A stretch of DNA of 64,000 nucleotides, from NCBI GenBank assembly GCA_964494475.1, contig CAZBRS010000005.1, positions 62,001 through 126,000 of the forward strand. Reading direction: 5' to 3'. Position numbers and translations under genes: made by a program. Shown here one piece after another: positions 26,463-34,928 of the stretch. How positions within the stretch are numbered: the stretch's first letter is position 1; every line of letters starts with the position of its first letter. The notes beneath the pieces were generated by a model that did no database searches, was not told where the DNA came from, and saw only the letters and a program-made list of their open reading frames with translations. This stretch comes from CAZBRS01 sp964494475 (lineage in GTDB: Bacteria; Myxococcota_A; UBA9042; CAZBRS01).

Positions 26463-27420
26463 AGCTGCTGGCCGCCTTCCTGCGCAAGGACGTGCTGGTC
26501 GCCGCGTCGTACAAGATGTTCTTCGTATCGCAGGCCGTGGGCATCGCGGGCTCGCTGCTCACGCTGTGGTTCCTGTCGCGCCTCTTCGCCGACTCGCCCC
26601 CGGCCTTCGTGGCGCGCTACGGCAACAGCAACTACTTCGCCTTCGCCGTGGTCGGGATGGCGCTGCTCGACTTCATGTGGGTGGCGCTCGGCTCGTTCTC
26701 GAACAAGCTGCGCGAGCTGCAGGTGCTGGGCACGCTCGAGGCCATCCTGGCCACGCCGGTCAGCGCCGAGGCCGCGGTGGTCTTCTCGACCGCCTACGCG
26801 TTCCTGTGGTCCAGCCTGCGCACGGTCATCTACGTGGGCTCTGCCCACCTGCTGTTCACCGATCTGCTGTCGGCCACGTGCTGGAGCTCGGCGCTGCTCG
26901 TCTGGCTGCTGGCCATCGTGGTCTTCACCGCCCTAGGCCTGTTCGCGGCCGGCATCACGCTGGTGCTCAAGTCCCCCACGCCGCTGACCAGCTGGTTCGG
27001 GGGCGTCTTCTTCCTGTTCGGCGGCGTGCTCTACCCCATCGAGGTGCTGCCGCCCCTGCTGGGCGCGGTGGCGCGCTGGCTGCCCATGACGCTGGCCACC
27101 ACGGGCCTGCGCCGCGCCTTCCTGTCGGGCGCCAGCCTGGCCGACGTGCGCACCGAGATCCTGGGGCTAATCCTCTACGCGGCGGTGCTCTTCCCGCTGG
27201 CGGTGCTCTTCCTGCGCTGGTCGTTCCGGCGCCTGCGGGCCGAGGGGAGCATCGGGGTNNNNNNNNNNNNNNNNNNNNNNNNNNNNNNNNNNNNNNNNNN
27301 NNNNNNNNNNNNNNNNNNNNNNNNNNNNNNNNNNNNNNNNNNNNNNNNNNNNNNNNNNTGCTCTTCCTGCGCTGGTCGTTCCGGCGCCTGCGGGCCGAGG
27401 GGAGCATCGGGGTGCACTGA
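26459..27420 (+). CDS. ABC-2 type permease, split in the assembly by a spurious gap
   Basis: Starts at ATG 26459 and shows about six hydrophobic segments typical of ABC-2 permeases (LLAFAFLRKDVLV-like start, then TPLTSWFGGVFFLFGG and YPIEVLPPLL). The reading frame meets 100 Ns at 27259. The 55 bases before the gap are repeated exactly after it. If one copy and the Ns are removed, the frame continues as IGVH and stops at 27418-27420, giving 268 residues, a normal length. It works with the ATPase before it as an exporter. Confidence 0.88.
27204..27258 (+). repeat. 55-bp direct duplication, left copy (gap-flanking)
   Basis: Identical to 27359-27413, base for base, on either side of the Ns. Best explained as overlapping contig ends that were scaffolded without merging, not as a biological repeat. 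Confidence 0.95.
27259..27358. other. Assembly gap (100 N), probably false
   Basis: Exactly 100 Ns between two identical 55-bp ends. The gap probably has zero or negative real length. Confidence 0.95.
27359..27413 (+). repeat. 55-bp direct duplication, right copy (gap-flanking)
   Basis: Second copy of 27204-27258. The permease stop codon follows 4 bases later. Confidence 0.95.
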
Positions 27421-27479
27421 GGCAGGCTACGCCGCGTCGAGACCGGGCGCCCGTTCCTTCGTACCTTCATGCGCTCCCG

Positions 27480-27725
27480 TCATCTCGCACCGGCCGCCTT
27501 CCGCTTCGCAGGGAGCTTCGTCAGCTGCAGAACCAGCCGCAGCGCCTCGTTGACGCCCTTCCCCGCCGGGAACGCCGCGGCCACGTCGGGGTCCAGCAGC
27601 ACCAGATTGGTGCCTTCGCGGTAGCGCTCGGCGTACTTGCCGCGAACCCCGGCGGGCAACAGCGCAGCCAGGTCATACTCCGGGCGCAGATCATCAACGA
27701 CGGCGGGCTTTTGTTGCGTCTTCAT
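27480..27725 (-). CDS. Antitoxin of the BrnT-type module
   Basis: 81 residues, starting inside the end of the BrnT-like gene (32-bp overlap). It has the features of small partners often found after BrnT toxins: GVRGKYAERYREGTNLVLLDPDV and a C-terminal VNEALRLVLQL helix. It is not a canonical BrnA with a ribbon-helix-helix signature, so its DNA-binding mode is uncertain. Expected role: neutralise the toxin and repress the operon. Confidence 0.7.
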   Translation of the reverse strand: MKTQQKPAVVDDLRPEYDLAALLPAGVRGKYAERYREGTNLVLLDPDVAAAFPAGKGVNEALRLVLQLTKLPAKRKAAGAR

Positions 27726-27987
27726 AGGCTCTCCGCTCTGCGCGCGTCAGTTCGCGCGCGCTGATCAGCCGGACACGGTCTCCGCGATCGGTGTGCGCGA
27801 CGATCAACGCTCGGCTCGATAAAGTGGTTCCGATAGTAAGATAGCGATCTTCCGCTGCCGAGTGATCGGGATCGGCGACCGTAATCGCCAAAGGATCGCG
27901 GAACACGGCCACGGCCTCCTGGAAGTCGACGCCGTGCTTGTCCAGATTCACGTGGGCCTTCGCAGGGTCCCATTCGAAGTCGAGCAT
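27694..27987 (-). CDS. brnT: BrnT family toxin
   Basis: 97 residues. The start FEWDPAKAHVNLDKHGVDF is the strong BrnT signature, followed by DRYLTIGTT and the RVRLISARELTRAERRAYE end. BrnT is a RelE-like ribonuclease whose expression stops translation until the antitoxin binds. Toxin comes first and antitoxin second, the known brnTA order. A TTGACA promoter lies upstream. The module sits beside a GNAT toxin remnant, marking a small accessory patch. Confidence 0.85.
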   Translation of the reverse strand: MLDFEWDPAKAHVNLDKHGVDFQEAVAVFRDPLAITVADPDHSAAEDRYLTIGTTLSSRALIVAHTDRGDRVRLISARELTRAERRAYEDATKARRR

Positions 27988-27996
27988 GATGCCTCG

Positions 27997-28025
27997 ACTT
28001 TCCAGGCCTCGGCGGTCGTTGTCAA
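27997..28025 (-). promoter_or_regulatory. Promoter of the brnT operon
   Basis: Minus strand: perfect TTGACA (28025-28020), 17-bp spacer, weak -10 GAAAGT (28002-27997), ahead of the ATG at 27987. Confidence 0.45.
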
Positions 28026-28092
28026 GCTTCGGCTCTGCTGCGGGCCAAGCTGCAGGCGGTTGCTACTTCATCAAGGACGTCACGGCGCGGCG

Positions 28093-28110
28093 GCGGCGCG
28101 GCCGCGCCGC
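28093..28110. repeat. 18-bp G+C-only palindrome
   Basis: GCGGCGCGGCCGCGCCGC is a perfect palindrome just upstream of the GNAT remnant. It may form a hairpin, but a chance origin in such G+C-rich DNA is possible. Confidence 0.4.
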
Positions 28111-28116
28111 GCCGTT

Positions 28117-28242
28117 GACGTTCGACCCCTCGCCACCGCCTTCCGGAGCGGTCACGCGGACCTGGACCGCTTCTTTCACCAGTACGCAGGGCAGAACCAG
28201 TGTCCGATGTTCCTGTCGCTGGAGACGCGGGCCAACTGCTGA
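28117..28242 (+). pseudogene. Remnant of a GNAT (TacT-like) acetyltransferase toxin
   Basis: The frame reads RPLATAFRSGHADLDRFF, then HQYAGQNQ, matching the N-terminal region of TacT-type GNAT toxins (typical form: FxCGxxALDxFLxxYAGQNQ). After about 30 residues it leaves the family and stops at 28240. No start codon, acetyl-CoA-binding loop or DUF1778 antitoxin gene remains nearby. It is therefore a decayed fragment of a second toxin-antitoxin system next to brnT. Confidence 0.6.
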
Positions 28243-28245
28243 CGG

Positions 28246-30543
28246 TTACGGCCCCCCGACCAGCGGCCCCAGGTGGTACACCTGCCAGGCGGCGAACGTG
28301 GCCAGCAGGCGCTGCAGCTTCTCGAGGCGCTCGAGCAGGCCGGGGGGCTCGGGCAGGCTCACGGCCAGCGCGCGCCCGTGCTGGTCGTCGAGGCGCTGCA
28401 GCAGCTCGGGCAGGCCCGCCACCTCGTCGATCAGGCCCAGGGCCTTGGCCTCGGCGGTCTCGACCAGGCGGCCGTCGGCGATCTCGTCGAGGCGCGGCAC
28501 CGGGCCGTGGGCGGCCACGTGCTGCTTGAACAGGCGGTAGCCCGCCTCCATGGCGGCCTGCAACGCCGCGCGCTCGGCGTCGGAGAAGGGGCGGGTGAGG
28601 GCGAACAGCTCGCGCCCGTGGGCGTCGTCGCCGAACTCCTGCACGGCCACGCCCAGCTTTCCGATCAGGCCCTGCACGTCGACCTTGCCCGCGAAGATGC
28701 CGATGGAGCCGATGAGCGCGCCGCGCTCGGCCGCGACGTGGTCGGCCGCCGCCGCCAGGTACAGGCAGCCCGAGGCGCAGAGGCCCGAGATCGAGACCCA
28801 CACGGGCTTGCGGGTCTTGACGCGCGAGATCCAGGCGTGGATCTCCTCGGCGGCCTGGGCCGACCCGCCCCCGCTGTTGGCGCGCAGCACGATGGCCACC
28901 ACGTCGGGGTCGTCGGCGGCCTGCTGCAGCGCCTTCACCACGTCGACGGCCCCGGACGTGCGCAGCCCCACGAACGGCAGGCGCGCGCTCTCGCCCCCCG
29001 TCAGGTAGCCCTCGAGGGGGAGCACGGCCACCGCCCGGCGCGGGCCCCAGGTGCCGTCGTCGGCCGGCAGGTCGACGGGCAACTCCTCGACGGGGCCCAG
29101 GTCGTCCCACCACGCGGGGAAGGCCAGCGCCGAGGCGCCGGCCAGGCGCGGGGCCAGCGCCTCGGTCGCCAGCAGCCCGCCGCCGCGCAGGGCGTCGAGG
29201 GGCCCGAGCCCGGCGTCCCAGCGCTCGGCCACCAGCGCGTCGAGCGCGCGGATCCAGGCGTCGTACTCGGCGCGCGCGTCGGGGCTCGCGTCGCGGCGCG
29301 TGAAGGTCTCGGGCGCGGTCTTGTAGCGCCCGATGGTCACGAACTCGGCGCGCACGCCCAGGGTGTCGAGCAACTCGGCCACGTACAGCCCCGTCAGGCG
29401 CACGCCCACGATCTCGAAGATCGCGCCGGGGTGCAGCGCCAGGCCGTCGCCGGCGGCCAAGAGGAGCAGGGTCTTGGCGTTGCCGCCGTCGAGGTAGAAC
29501 GAGAGCTTCACGCCCCGGTCGCGCGCCTGCCGGAGCAGGCCGGCCACCTCGAGCGTGTCGCTGAGCGCCCAGTCGATCTCGCCCGCGCGGAAGGCCAGCC
29601 GCGCCACGCCCGGGCCGCGGAGCGCGGCCCGGAGAGCGGCCTCGAGCCGCACGACCCCGCCCACGCCCGCGAAGCGCGGGTCGGAGAGGCGCGCCACGAG
29701 CGTGCGCCCGCCGCGGCGCAGGTGGGGCTCCTGCGGCTGCTCGCTGCCCGAGACCCACAGGTGCGCCGCGGGCCGTCCCGAGGCGGCGTTCGCGCTGCCG
29801 CCGGCCAGTACGGCCAGGCGCTCGAGGCGCACGCCGAGCCAGCCGCCCCAGCGGAGCTCGCGCGCTCCCACGCCCGCCGCGAAGGGGGCGATGACCACCC
29901 CCGACCACAGGTTGATCTGCAGCTTGGCCAGCCACTCGGGCACGCCCACGCCGTCGCGCGCGGTCACGCCGGCGTCGAGCTCGAGCCAGCGCCCGAGCGG
30001 CCGGAGCCCCAGCGCCCCCGAGACGGCGCGCCGCCCCAGCCACCGGCCGTCGGCCGGGCTCCCGTCCTCGAACGTGGCGCCGAGCGCCAGCCACGACGCC
30101 GGGCGCAGCGCCAGGCCCACGAGCACGCGCCGGGCGCCATCGAAGGGCGCGTCGGGGTCGCCCACCAGCCCCTCGCCCGAGAGCCCGATCGCGGCCATCG
30201 GCCCCAGGGCCACGCCCACGCCGCCGCCCAGGCGCCCGCCCACGCGCCCTCCGGCTCCCGGCCCCGCTGCCGACGCGCGCTGGCCGAAGCCGCCCACGGC
30301 CAGCGCGGGCGTCACGCGGTCGAAGAGGCGCCTCGACAGCGTCAGGAGCCCGCCGGCCGCGTCGGCGTCGCCGCTGGACTGCACGCCCCAGGCGAGCCCG
30401 GGCTGGAGGCCGAGCCACGCCGGGTTCACGAGCACCGCGGCGCTGCCCAGGCCCTCGACCACGGTGAAGGGAGCCGGCTCGACCGGCGCCGCGGCGGGCG
30501 CGGTCGCGGAGAGCGCTGCAGCCAGGACGACGAGGGAGAGCAC
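28246..30543 (-). CDS. sppA: SppA-type signal peptide peptidase with N-terminal barrel-like domain
   Basis: 765 residues from a GTG, with AAGGAG upstream. A signal peptide is followed by about 260 residues of Gly-rich strand-like sequence (AVLVNPAWLGL and repeated short beta segments) that resembles an outer-membrane barrel or solenoid. From about residue 290 the double SppA domain starts. Its catalytic pair is Lys408 (GRYKTAPE) and Ser591 (LCASGCLYL), as in long 67K-type SppA. SppA degrades cleaved signal peptides. The barrel-like N-terminus and cleavable signal suggest a periplasmic or outer-membrane version. It follows a small lipoprotein gene by 48 bp. Confidence 0.85.
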   Translation of the reverse strand: MLSLVVLAAALSATAPAAAPVEPAPFTVVEGLGSAAVLVNPAWLGLQPGLAWGVQSSGDADAAGGLLTLSRRLFDRVTPALAVGGFGQRASAAGPGAGGRVGGRLGGGVGVALGPMAAIGLSGEGLVGDPDAPFDGARRVLVGLALRPASWLALGATFEDGSPADGRWLGRRAVSGALGLRPLGRWLELDAGVTARDGVGVPEWLAKLQINLWSGVVIAPFAAGVGARELRWGGWLGVRLERLAVLAGGSANAASGRPAAHLWVSGSEQPQEPHLRRGGRTLVARLSDPRFAGVGGVVRLEAALRAALRGPGVARLAFRAGEIDWALSDTLEVAGLLRQARDRGVKLSFYLDGGNAKTLLLLAAGDGLALHPGAIFEIVGVRLTGLYVAELLDTLGVRAEFVTIGRYKTAPETFTRRDASPDARAEYDAWIRALDALVAERWDAGLGPLDALRGGGLLATEALAPRLAGASALAFPAWWDDLGPVEELPVDLPADDGTWGPRRAVAVLPLEGYLTGGESARLPFVGLRTSGAVDVVKALQQAADDPDVVAIVLRANSGGGSAQAAEEIHAWISRVKTRKPVWVSISGLCASGCLYLAAAADHVAAERGALIGSIGIFAGKVDVQGLIGKLGVAVQEFGDDAHGRELFALTRPFSDAERAALQAAMEAGYRLFKQHVAAHGPVPRLDEIADGRLVETAEAKALGLIDEVAGLPELLQRLDDQHGRALAVSLPEPPGLLERLEKLQRLLATFAAWQVYHLGPLVGGP

Positions 30544-30591
30544 GGGGTCTGCGGCTCCTTTCGGGGGCCTCGGAAGGGCCCGCCGGACGGA

Positions 30592-31005
30592 CTACTTGCA
30601 GTTCGCCAGGTCGTCCATCAGGCCGTTCTCGAGATCGCTCCAGAACGCCTTGTCCTCGCGAAGCTCGGCGGCCTTCTGGTCGAACTCGCCGAGCGAGGCG
30701 AAGCCATGGTCGGACAGGATCTGCAGGTACAGCACCAGGCGATCGCTGCCCATCTTCTGCAGCTGCTTCATGGTCTGCAGCGGCTCCTTCAAGGCCTCCA
30801 TGGTGCCGTCGGGATCGTAGCCGTAGTTGGCCTTGCAGAAGATGCGCCGGTAGGCGGTGGCGAAGCGCTCGGCGGCCGGGTCGGCCGACGACACGCGCGC
30901 CGCGGCCACCACCGGAACGGCGCCGGACGCCGGCGCCTGCGAGGTGGGGGCGCCGCAGGCGACCAGGGCCAGACAGAAGGGGAAGAGCCACGGAGACGCT
31001 CTCAT
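30592..31005 (-). CDS. Small putative lipoprotein
   Basis: 137 residues from ATG 31005 with AAGGAGG upstream. The lipobox is LVAC. The mature part has two cysteines far apart (FCKANYGYD and the C-terminal ANCK), possibly forming a disulfide, and is otherwise helical. No family recognised. It has its own promoter and probably forms an operon with the SppA-like gene. Confidence 0.75.
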   Translation of the reverse strand: MRASPWLFPFCLALVACGAPTSQAPASGAVPVVAAARVSSADPAAERFATAYRRIFCKANYGYDPDGTMEALKEPLQTMKQLQKMGSDRLVLYLQILSDHGFASLGEFDQKAAELREDKAFWSDLENGLMDDLANCK

Positions 31006-31040
31006 CCCTCGGACCTCCTTCGAGAAACGACGTTGAGGGG

Positions 31041-31069
31041 ATGGTACACGAGTCGGACCCGCGCCGCAA
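31041..31069 (-). promoter_or_regulatory. Promoter of the lipoprotein-SppA operon
   Basis: Minus strand: TTGCGG (31069-31064), 17-bp spacer, TACCAT (31046-31041), then an AAGGAGG ribosome site. Confidence 0.55.
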
Positions 31070-31786
31070 TCAGGGCGGATTTCCGTGGCCTCGGCCCACG
31101 ACCCGCGCCACGGCCTCGTCGAAACCCGCCACGCCCGTGGGGTGGTCGTGCAGCCGCGTCAACTCGGAGCGCGTGAGCAGCGGCAGCAACGCCACGCGCG
31201 CCGGCAGGGGCGTATAGGGGTTCTGCACCAGCGCCCGCAGCACCTCGGTGCGGGGCAGCCAGCGCGTGCTGCGCACCACGGCCAGCAGGATCTCGGGCTT
31301 CGTGGGGCGGGCCGAGGCCACCCGCAGCACGTTGGCCTCGGTGATCCTGGGGTTCGTGAGCAGGATGGCCACCACGCCGGGGTCGGGGTCGTGTACCAGG
31401 CGCGAGAGGAGGTTACGGTCGTGCAGGCGCGCCTTCCACTTGCGCGTGCCGAGGGGCAGCTCGTCGAAGATCGGGTCGCGCGCGCGGGCTTCGGTGCGGG
31501 CGGCCACCTCGACGGGGGTGGCGCTCACGAGCACGCGGCACAGGTTCTCGTAGCCCGCGTCGGCGGCGTGCTCGTACAGGTCGCGCGCGCGCTGGTACGA
31601 GAACTGGCCGGGCTCGAGCAGGGCCTGCACCAGCGCCAGGCACGCCGGCCGGAGGCGCGGCGGCACAGGGCGCTCGAGCAGCCCGCCGAGGAAGGGCGCC
31701 ACCACCTCGGCCGGGTCGTCGCGCAGGAACGCGCGCACCGGGTCGCGCAGCACGACCGAATCGGTCACGCGGGCCCACAGCCGCAA
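31070..31786 (-). CDS. Alpha-helical repeat protein (HEAT/DUF2336-like), start uncertain
   Basis: About 238 residues if started at TTG 31786, or 232 from GTG 31768; neither has a clear ribosome site. Helical pairs repeat along the protein: HDPDPGVVAILLTNP, RITEANVLRVASARP, KPEILLAVVRSTRW and so on. The pattern resembles the protein at 42346-43605 (TNPATPDETVSVIARR), so both may belong to one group of scaffold proteins. It lies 25 bp after the metallo-beta-lactamase-fold gene. Confidence 0.65.
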   Translation of the reverse strand: MRLWARVTDSVVLRDPVRAFLRDDPAEVVAPFLGGLLERPVPPRLRPACLALVQALLEPGQFSYQRARDLYEHAADAGYENLCRVLVSATPVEVAARTEARARDPIFDELPLGTRKWKARLHDRNLLSRLVHDPDPGVVAILLTNPRITEANVLRVASARPTKPEILLAVVRSTRWLPRTEVLRALVQNPYTPLPARVALLPLLTRSELTRLHDHPTGVAGFDEAVARVVGRGHGNPP

Positions 31787-31811
31787 TCGCTTGTGGATCT
31801 CGGGGAAATCC

Positions 31812-32777
31812 CTACAGCAGCCCGATCTGGGCCTCCTTCTCGACCAGGTGCACGCGCACGCCGGTGGGCCGAGGCACCGACAGCGCCCAGGTTCGCACGC
31901 GGGACGCCACGTAGGCGATCTCGCGGGGCGCCACGGCCTCGACCAGGGCGGCGAGGTCCGACGCGTCGGCCATCGAGAAGCGTGGAAAGCGCTCGTCGAC
32001 CTGGCCGCCGGCGCCGAAGCCGAGGGTGACCCAGCCGTCGCGGCGCTGGTAGTGCCGCAGGTCGTCCTCGGGCAGCAGCACGGCGTGGCCGGCGGTGAGC
32101 ACGCTCGTCTTGCGCGGATGGAGCCCCTCGGGGAGGGTGTGCCCCGACTGCTTGAGGGCCGCGAACCCGGCCAGGATGGCCTCGTGCACGAACAGGGGCG
32201 GGTCGGTGGGCCCACGGCCCAGCACGAGCTCCTGGGGCAGCCCGAAGGGGGGCACGAAGAGCACGGGGAAGAGCCCCTGCCCGACGAGCTCGCGCACGCG
32301 CTGCAGCACCCGCGCCACCACGGTCTCGCGGCGCGACTGCTGGGGCTCGCGCGACACGTGATCGAGATCGACCACCAGCACGTCGGCGCGCACGGGCACG
32401 AAGTTCTCGGTCACGCGCGTCGGCCGCGGGCAGAACGGCCCCACGTAGAGCAGCGACCCCGCGGCGCCCTCGACCAGCACCTGGGCCGAGCCGGGGCAGA
32501 CTCCCGCGGGGTGCAGCGTGATGTCGGCCGATCCGAGCAGCAGGCGCTGTCCGTAATCGGCCGTCAGGAAGGCCTGGCGGGCGCGGCGCCGCGGGTGCGC
32601 TTCGAGGGTGGCCGGGTGCAGCACCGTGCGCTCGTGAACGATGAGCGGAGCGCTGAGCGCGCTGGTCAGGATCGCGAAGGGCTTCTTGACGACGGGGTCG
32701 AGCCACAGGGCCCGCCCCCCGAGGCGGACACCCCCCTCGTAGCGGACCGGCGCCGTGCTCTCGAGATCAGCAGTCAC
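31812..32777 (-). CDS. Metallo-beta-lactamase-fold exonuclease-like protein with all metal ligands lost
   Basis: 321 residues from GTG 32777 behind GGAGG (close spacing). The layout follows the COG1236/ligase-associated exonuclease family: a first strand region, LHPAG...GSAQVLVEG, YxG and RADVLVVD. The usual HAHSDH is SALSAP at 39-44, the His after HPAG is Val93, and the Asp of YTGD is Pro114. The fold is kept but zinc binding is not possible at the standard site. It is probably a structural or binding protein derived from a nuclease. It follows the LysM gene by 13 bp. Confidence 0.65.
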   Translation of the reverse strand: MTADLESTAPVRYEGGVRLGGRALWLDPVVKKPFAILTSALSAPLIVHERTVLHPATLEAHPRRRARQAFLTADYGQRLLLGSADITLHPAGVCPGSAQVLVEGAAGSLLYVGPFCPRPTRVTENFVPVRADVLVVDLDHVSREPQQSRRETVVARVLQRVRELVGQGLFPVLFVPPFGLPQELVLGRGPTDPPLFVHEAILAGFAALKQSGHTLPEGLHPRKTSVLTAGHAVLLPEDDLRHYQRRDGWVTLGFGAGGQVDERFPRFSMADASDLAALVEAVAPREIAYVASRVRTWALSVPRPTGVRVHLVEKEAQIGLL

Positions 32778-32790
32778 AGCCCTCCGTGGG

Positions 32791-33822
32791 TCAATAACCC
32801 CGGATCATCTCGCAGGGGTCGCCGACCTCGATCTCGCGGATGCTGCGCGTGACGATCCCCAGCGAGACGTTGTCGAACGCCTTCACGACCATGATCTCGC
32901 CCACGTGCTCCTTGGGGTACTTGTCGAGCTCTTCCGCGGAGATCTCCTCGGAGTTGATCTCCTTCAGCCCGTCGCCCTTCCAGGTGGTCACGAAGCGATT
33001 GCCGTCGACCACGCCGTCCTCTTTGCCCTTGTCGAGGAAGACATAGTCGTGCTCTCCGGCGATGTCCATGGGGTGGAAGATGTCGAGCACCAGGCCGGCC
33101 ACCGACGCCTCGTTCTTCTTCGGCTCGGTCATCCCCGTGTACTCGACGAAGCTCGTGATGAAATCGCCGCGCAGGATCTCGGAGAACGAGGTCGTGATGA
33201 TGGCCTTCTTGTACTCCTCGCCCGTCGACAGGATGCGCGCCACGCCCACGAACTCGATCTTGTAGCCGACGCGCTCCTCGGTCACCGGGTGCTCGATCTC
33301 GCCGACCACGCGGTAGATGAGGAAGGGATCGCCTTCGTGGATCTTCTTCGGCACCTTGAACTCGACGTAGACCTCGTCCCACTGCCCGAGCATGTTCTTC
33401 TCTTCGCGCGACGAGCGGATCTCTCCCGACTCCTTGTACATCTCCTCGGGAAGGAACCCCTTGAAGCGCGTGAGGATCTTGACGTCGGTCGGCGCCTCGG
33501 AGTAGCGCGAGGTGGCGAAGACCACCGCCGACTTGGCCGTACCCTCCCACGGCGGCTTCAGGTAGACCACGTCTCCCGGAAAGATCCAGTGCGGGTTCGT
33601 GATCTGCGGGTTGAACGACCAGAGCGTGGGCCAGTACCACGGGTTGTCGAAGAGCAGGTCGCAGAGATCCCAGAGCGTGTCGCCCTCCTGGACCACGTAC
33701 AAGCCCTTCGAGATGAGGCTCTCCTCGAGGATCTGGATCTCCGGCTCGTCCCAGAGCTGGGCCCGGGCCGTCCCCTCGAACACGAGGAACGCGACGAAGA
33801 ACATCCACACGGGGCGTCTCAT
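32791..33822 (-). CDS. LysM domain periplasmic protein
   Basis: 343 residues with a signal peptide (ends ARAQ). A single LysM follows: YVVQEGDTLWDLCDLLF, then NPHWIFPGDVVYL, which binds peptidoglycan glycan strands. The remaining 240 residues are a beta-rich region (VYVEFKVPKKIHEGDPF) and end with a repeat of short strands, with no enzyme motif. The ATG overlaps the YbgF-like stop (ATGA at 33819-33822). The pair is expressed from a strong promoter upstream of the YbgF-like gene. Confidence 0.85.
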   Translation of the reverse strand: MRRPVWMFFVAFLVFEGTARAQLWDEPEIQILEESLISKGLYVVQEGDTLWDLCDLLFDNPWYWPTLWSFNPQITNPHWIFPGDVVYLKPPWEGTAKSAVVFATSRYSEAPTDVKILTRFKGFLPEEMYKESGEIRSSREEKNMLGQWDEVYVEFKVPKKIHEGDPFLIYRVVGEIEHPVTEERVGYKIEFVGVARILSTGEEYKKAIITTSFSEILRGDFITSFVEYTGMTEPKKNEASVAGLVLDIFHPMDIAGEHDYVFLDKGKEDGVVDGNRFVTTWKGDGLKEINSEEISAEELDKYPKEHVGEIMVVKAFDNVSLGIVTRSIREIEVGDPCEMIRGY

Positions 33823-34796
33823 GGCCGACTCCCTTCCGTCCATTCTGCGAGCTTCTGTCGGGCCACCTCGGCAGACTGCGTGCCGGGGTAGACCTTGATC
33901 ACCTGGTTCAGGAGAAACCGCCCCTGGTCGGGTTCGCCCACGCGCTGCAGCGTGACGGCGGCCTTGACCATGGCGTCGGGAACCTTGTTCGCGGTGGGGT
34001 ACTCGTCGAGGATGCGCTGGAAGTAGCGCAGCGCGTCGGAGAAGCTCTCCTCGGCGTAGTAGCTCTCGCCGATCCAGTAGAGCGCGTTGTCGGCGAGCTC
34101 GTGGCGCGGGTATTTGAGCAGGAACGAGAAGAGGAGCTCGCGCCCCTCGGCCTGCGAGCCGGCCGTCACGGCCCGATAGCCCTCCTTGTAGAGCGCCATG
34201 GGGTCCCGGCCGTCGACCGTGGGGCGGGGGACGGGCGTGCCCGGCTCGTCGTCGGGCGGCGCGCTGTCGCCCGGCGAGCGCCGGAACGTGGTCAGGTCGC
34301 GCGGGACCTCGGGGTCGACGACAGCGCCCTTCGCGGCTCCCGCGCCCTTCTTCTGCGGGCTCGTCGCGGAGGAGCCGAGCCCCGCCGGCGGAGCGCCGGG
34401 CTCCCACACGCCCAGGGTCCCCGAGTCTCCCGTCCACGAGCTCGACGACGACCCGGCGCGCTCGCCCCCCGCCGGGGGCTCGTCGATCTCGTAGGGGGCG
34501 TCGTACGCCGTCGGGGGCGCGCCGTGCTCGAGGTCGCGCTCCAGGCGAATCAGGGGCAGCTCGGGAGAGGCCGCACCGGCACGCCCCGCCGCCATCTCGG
34601 CGCGCTCCAATCGATCGGTCAGCAAGGTCACGCGGTTGTCGAGCCCCTCCAACTGCACGTGGAGGTTCTCGACCGAGCCCTTCATCTCGCGCACCTGTAC
34701 GTTCATTTGCTGCACGGTACGGGTGAGCTCCTGGTTCGCGCCACACCCGGCCGCCAGGCCGAGGAGCGCGAGGAGCATGGAGCCGCGGATCGTCAT
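33819..34796 (-). CDS. YbgF/CpoB-like lipoprotein with coiled coil and TPRs
   Basis: 325 residues. Lipobox LAAGC. A coiled coil follows (MNVQVREMKGSVENL and on to about residue 70), then a low-complexity Pro/Ser/Gly linker, then C-terminal TPR units (ALYKEGYRAV, NALYWIGESYY, DAMVKAAVTL). This is the CpoB/YbgF layout. CpoB coordinates peptidoglycan synthesis with outer-membrane constriction through Tol-Pal. Here it is lipidated, unlike E. coli CpoB, and tol-pal genes are not adjacent. The LysM partner supports a cell-wall function. Confidence 0.8.
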   Translation of the reverse strand: MTIRGSMLLALLGLAAGCGANQELTRTVQQMNVQVREMKGSVENLHVQLEGLDNRVTLLTDRLERAEMAAGRAGAASPELPLIRLERDLEHGAPPTAYDAPYEIDEPPAGGERAGSSSSSWTGDSGTLGVWEPGAPPAGLGSSATSPQKKGAGAAKGAVVDPEVPRDLTTFRRSPGDSAPPDDEPGTPVPRPTVDGRDPMALYKEGYRAVTAGSQAEGRELLFSFLLKYPRHELADNALYWIGESYYAEESFSDALRYFQRILDEYPTANKVPDAMVKAAVTLQRVGEPDQGRFLLNQVIKVYPGTQSAEVARQKLAEWTEGSRP

Positions 34797-34821
34797 GCGG
34801 ACATACTTCCTCCCCGGGGCG

Positions 34822-34849
34822 ATTATAGAAGCCGGGGCCGGGCCGTCAA
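34822..34849 (-). promoter_or_regulatory. Strong promoter of the YbgF-LysM operon
   Basis: Minus strand: TTGACG (34849-34844), 16-bp spacer, perfect TATAAT (34827-34822). One of the best matches in the window. Confidence 0.7.
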
Positions 34850-34864
34850 AAAAGGGGCCCGTCG

Positions 34865-34893
34865 TTGCAGTACGTGGAAAGGTGCGGTACCCT
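34865..34893 (+). promoter_or_regulatory. Promoter of the kinase/FGE gene
   Basis: TTGCAG (34865-34870), 17 bp, TACCCT (34888-34893), 36 bp before the ATG. Confidence 0.5.
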
Positions 34894-34928
34894 CACGGCA
34901 AAGATCGACCCTTCTCCATCGGGATCTC

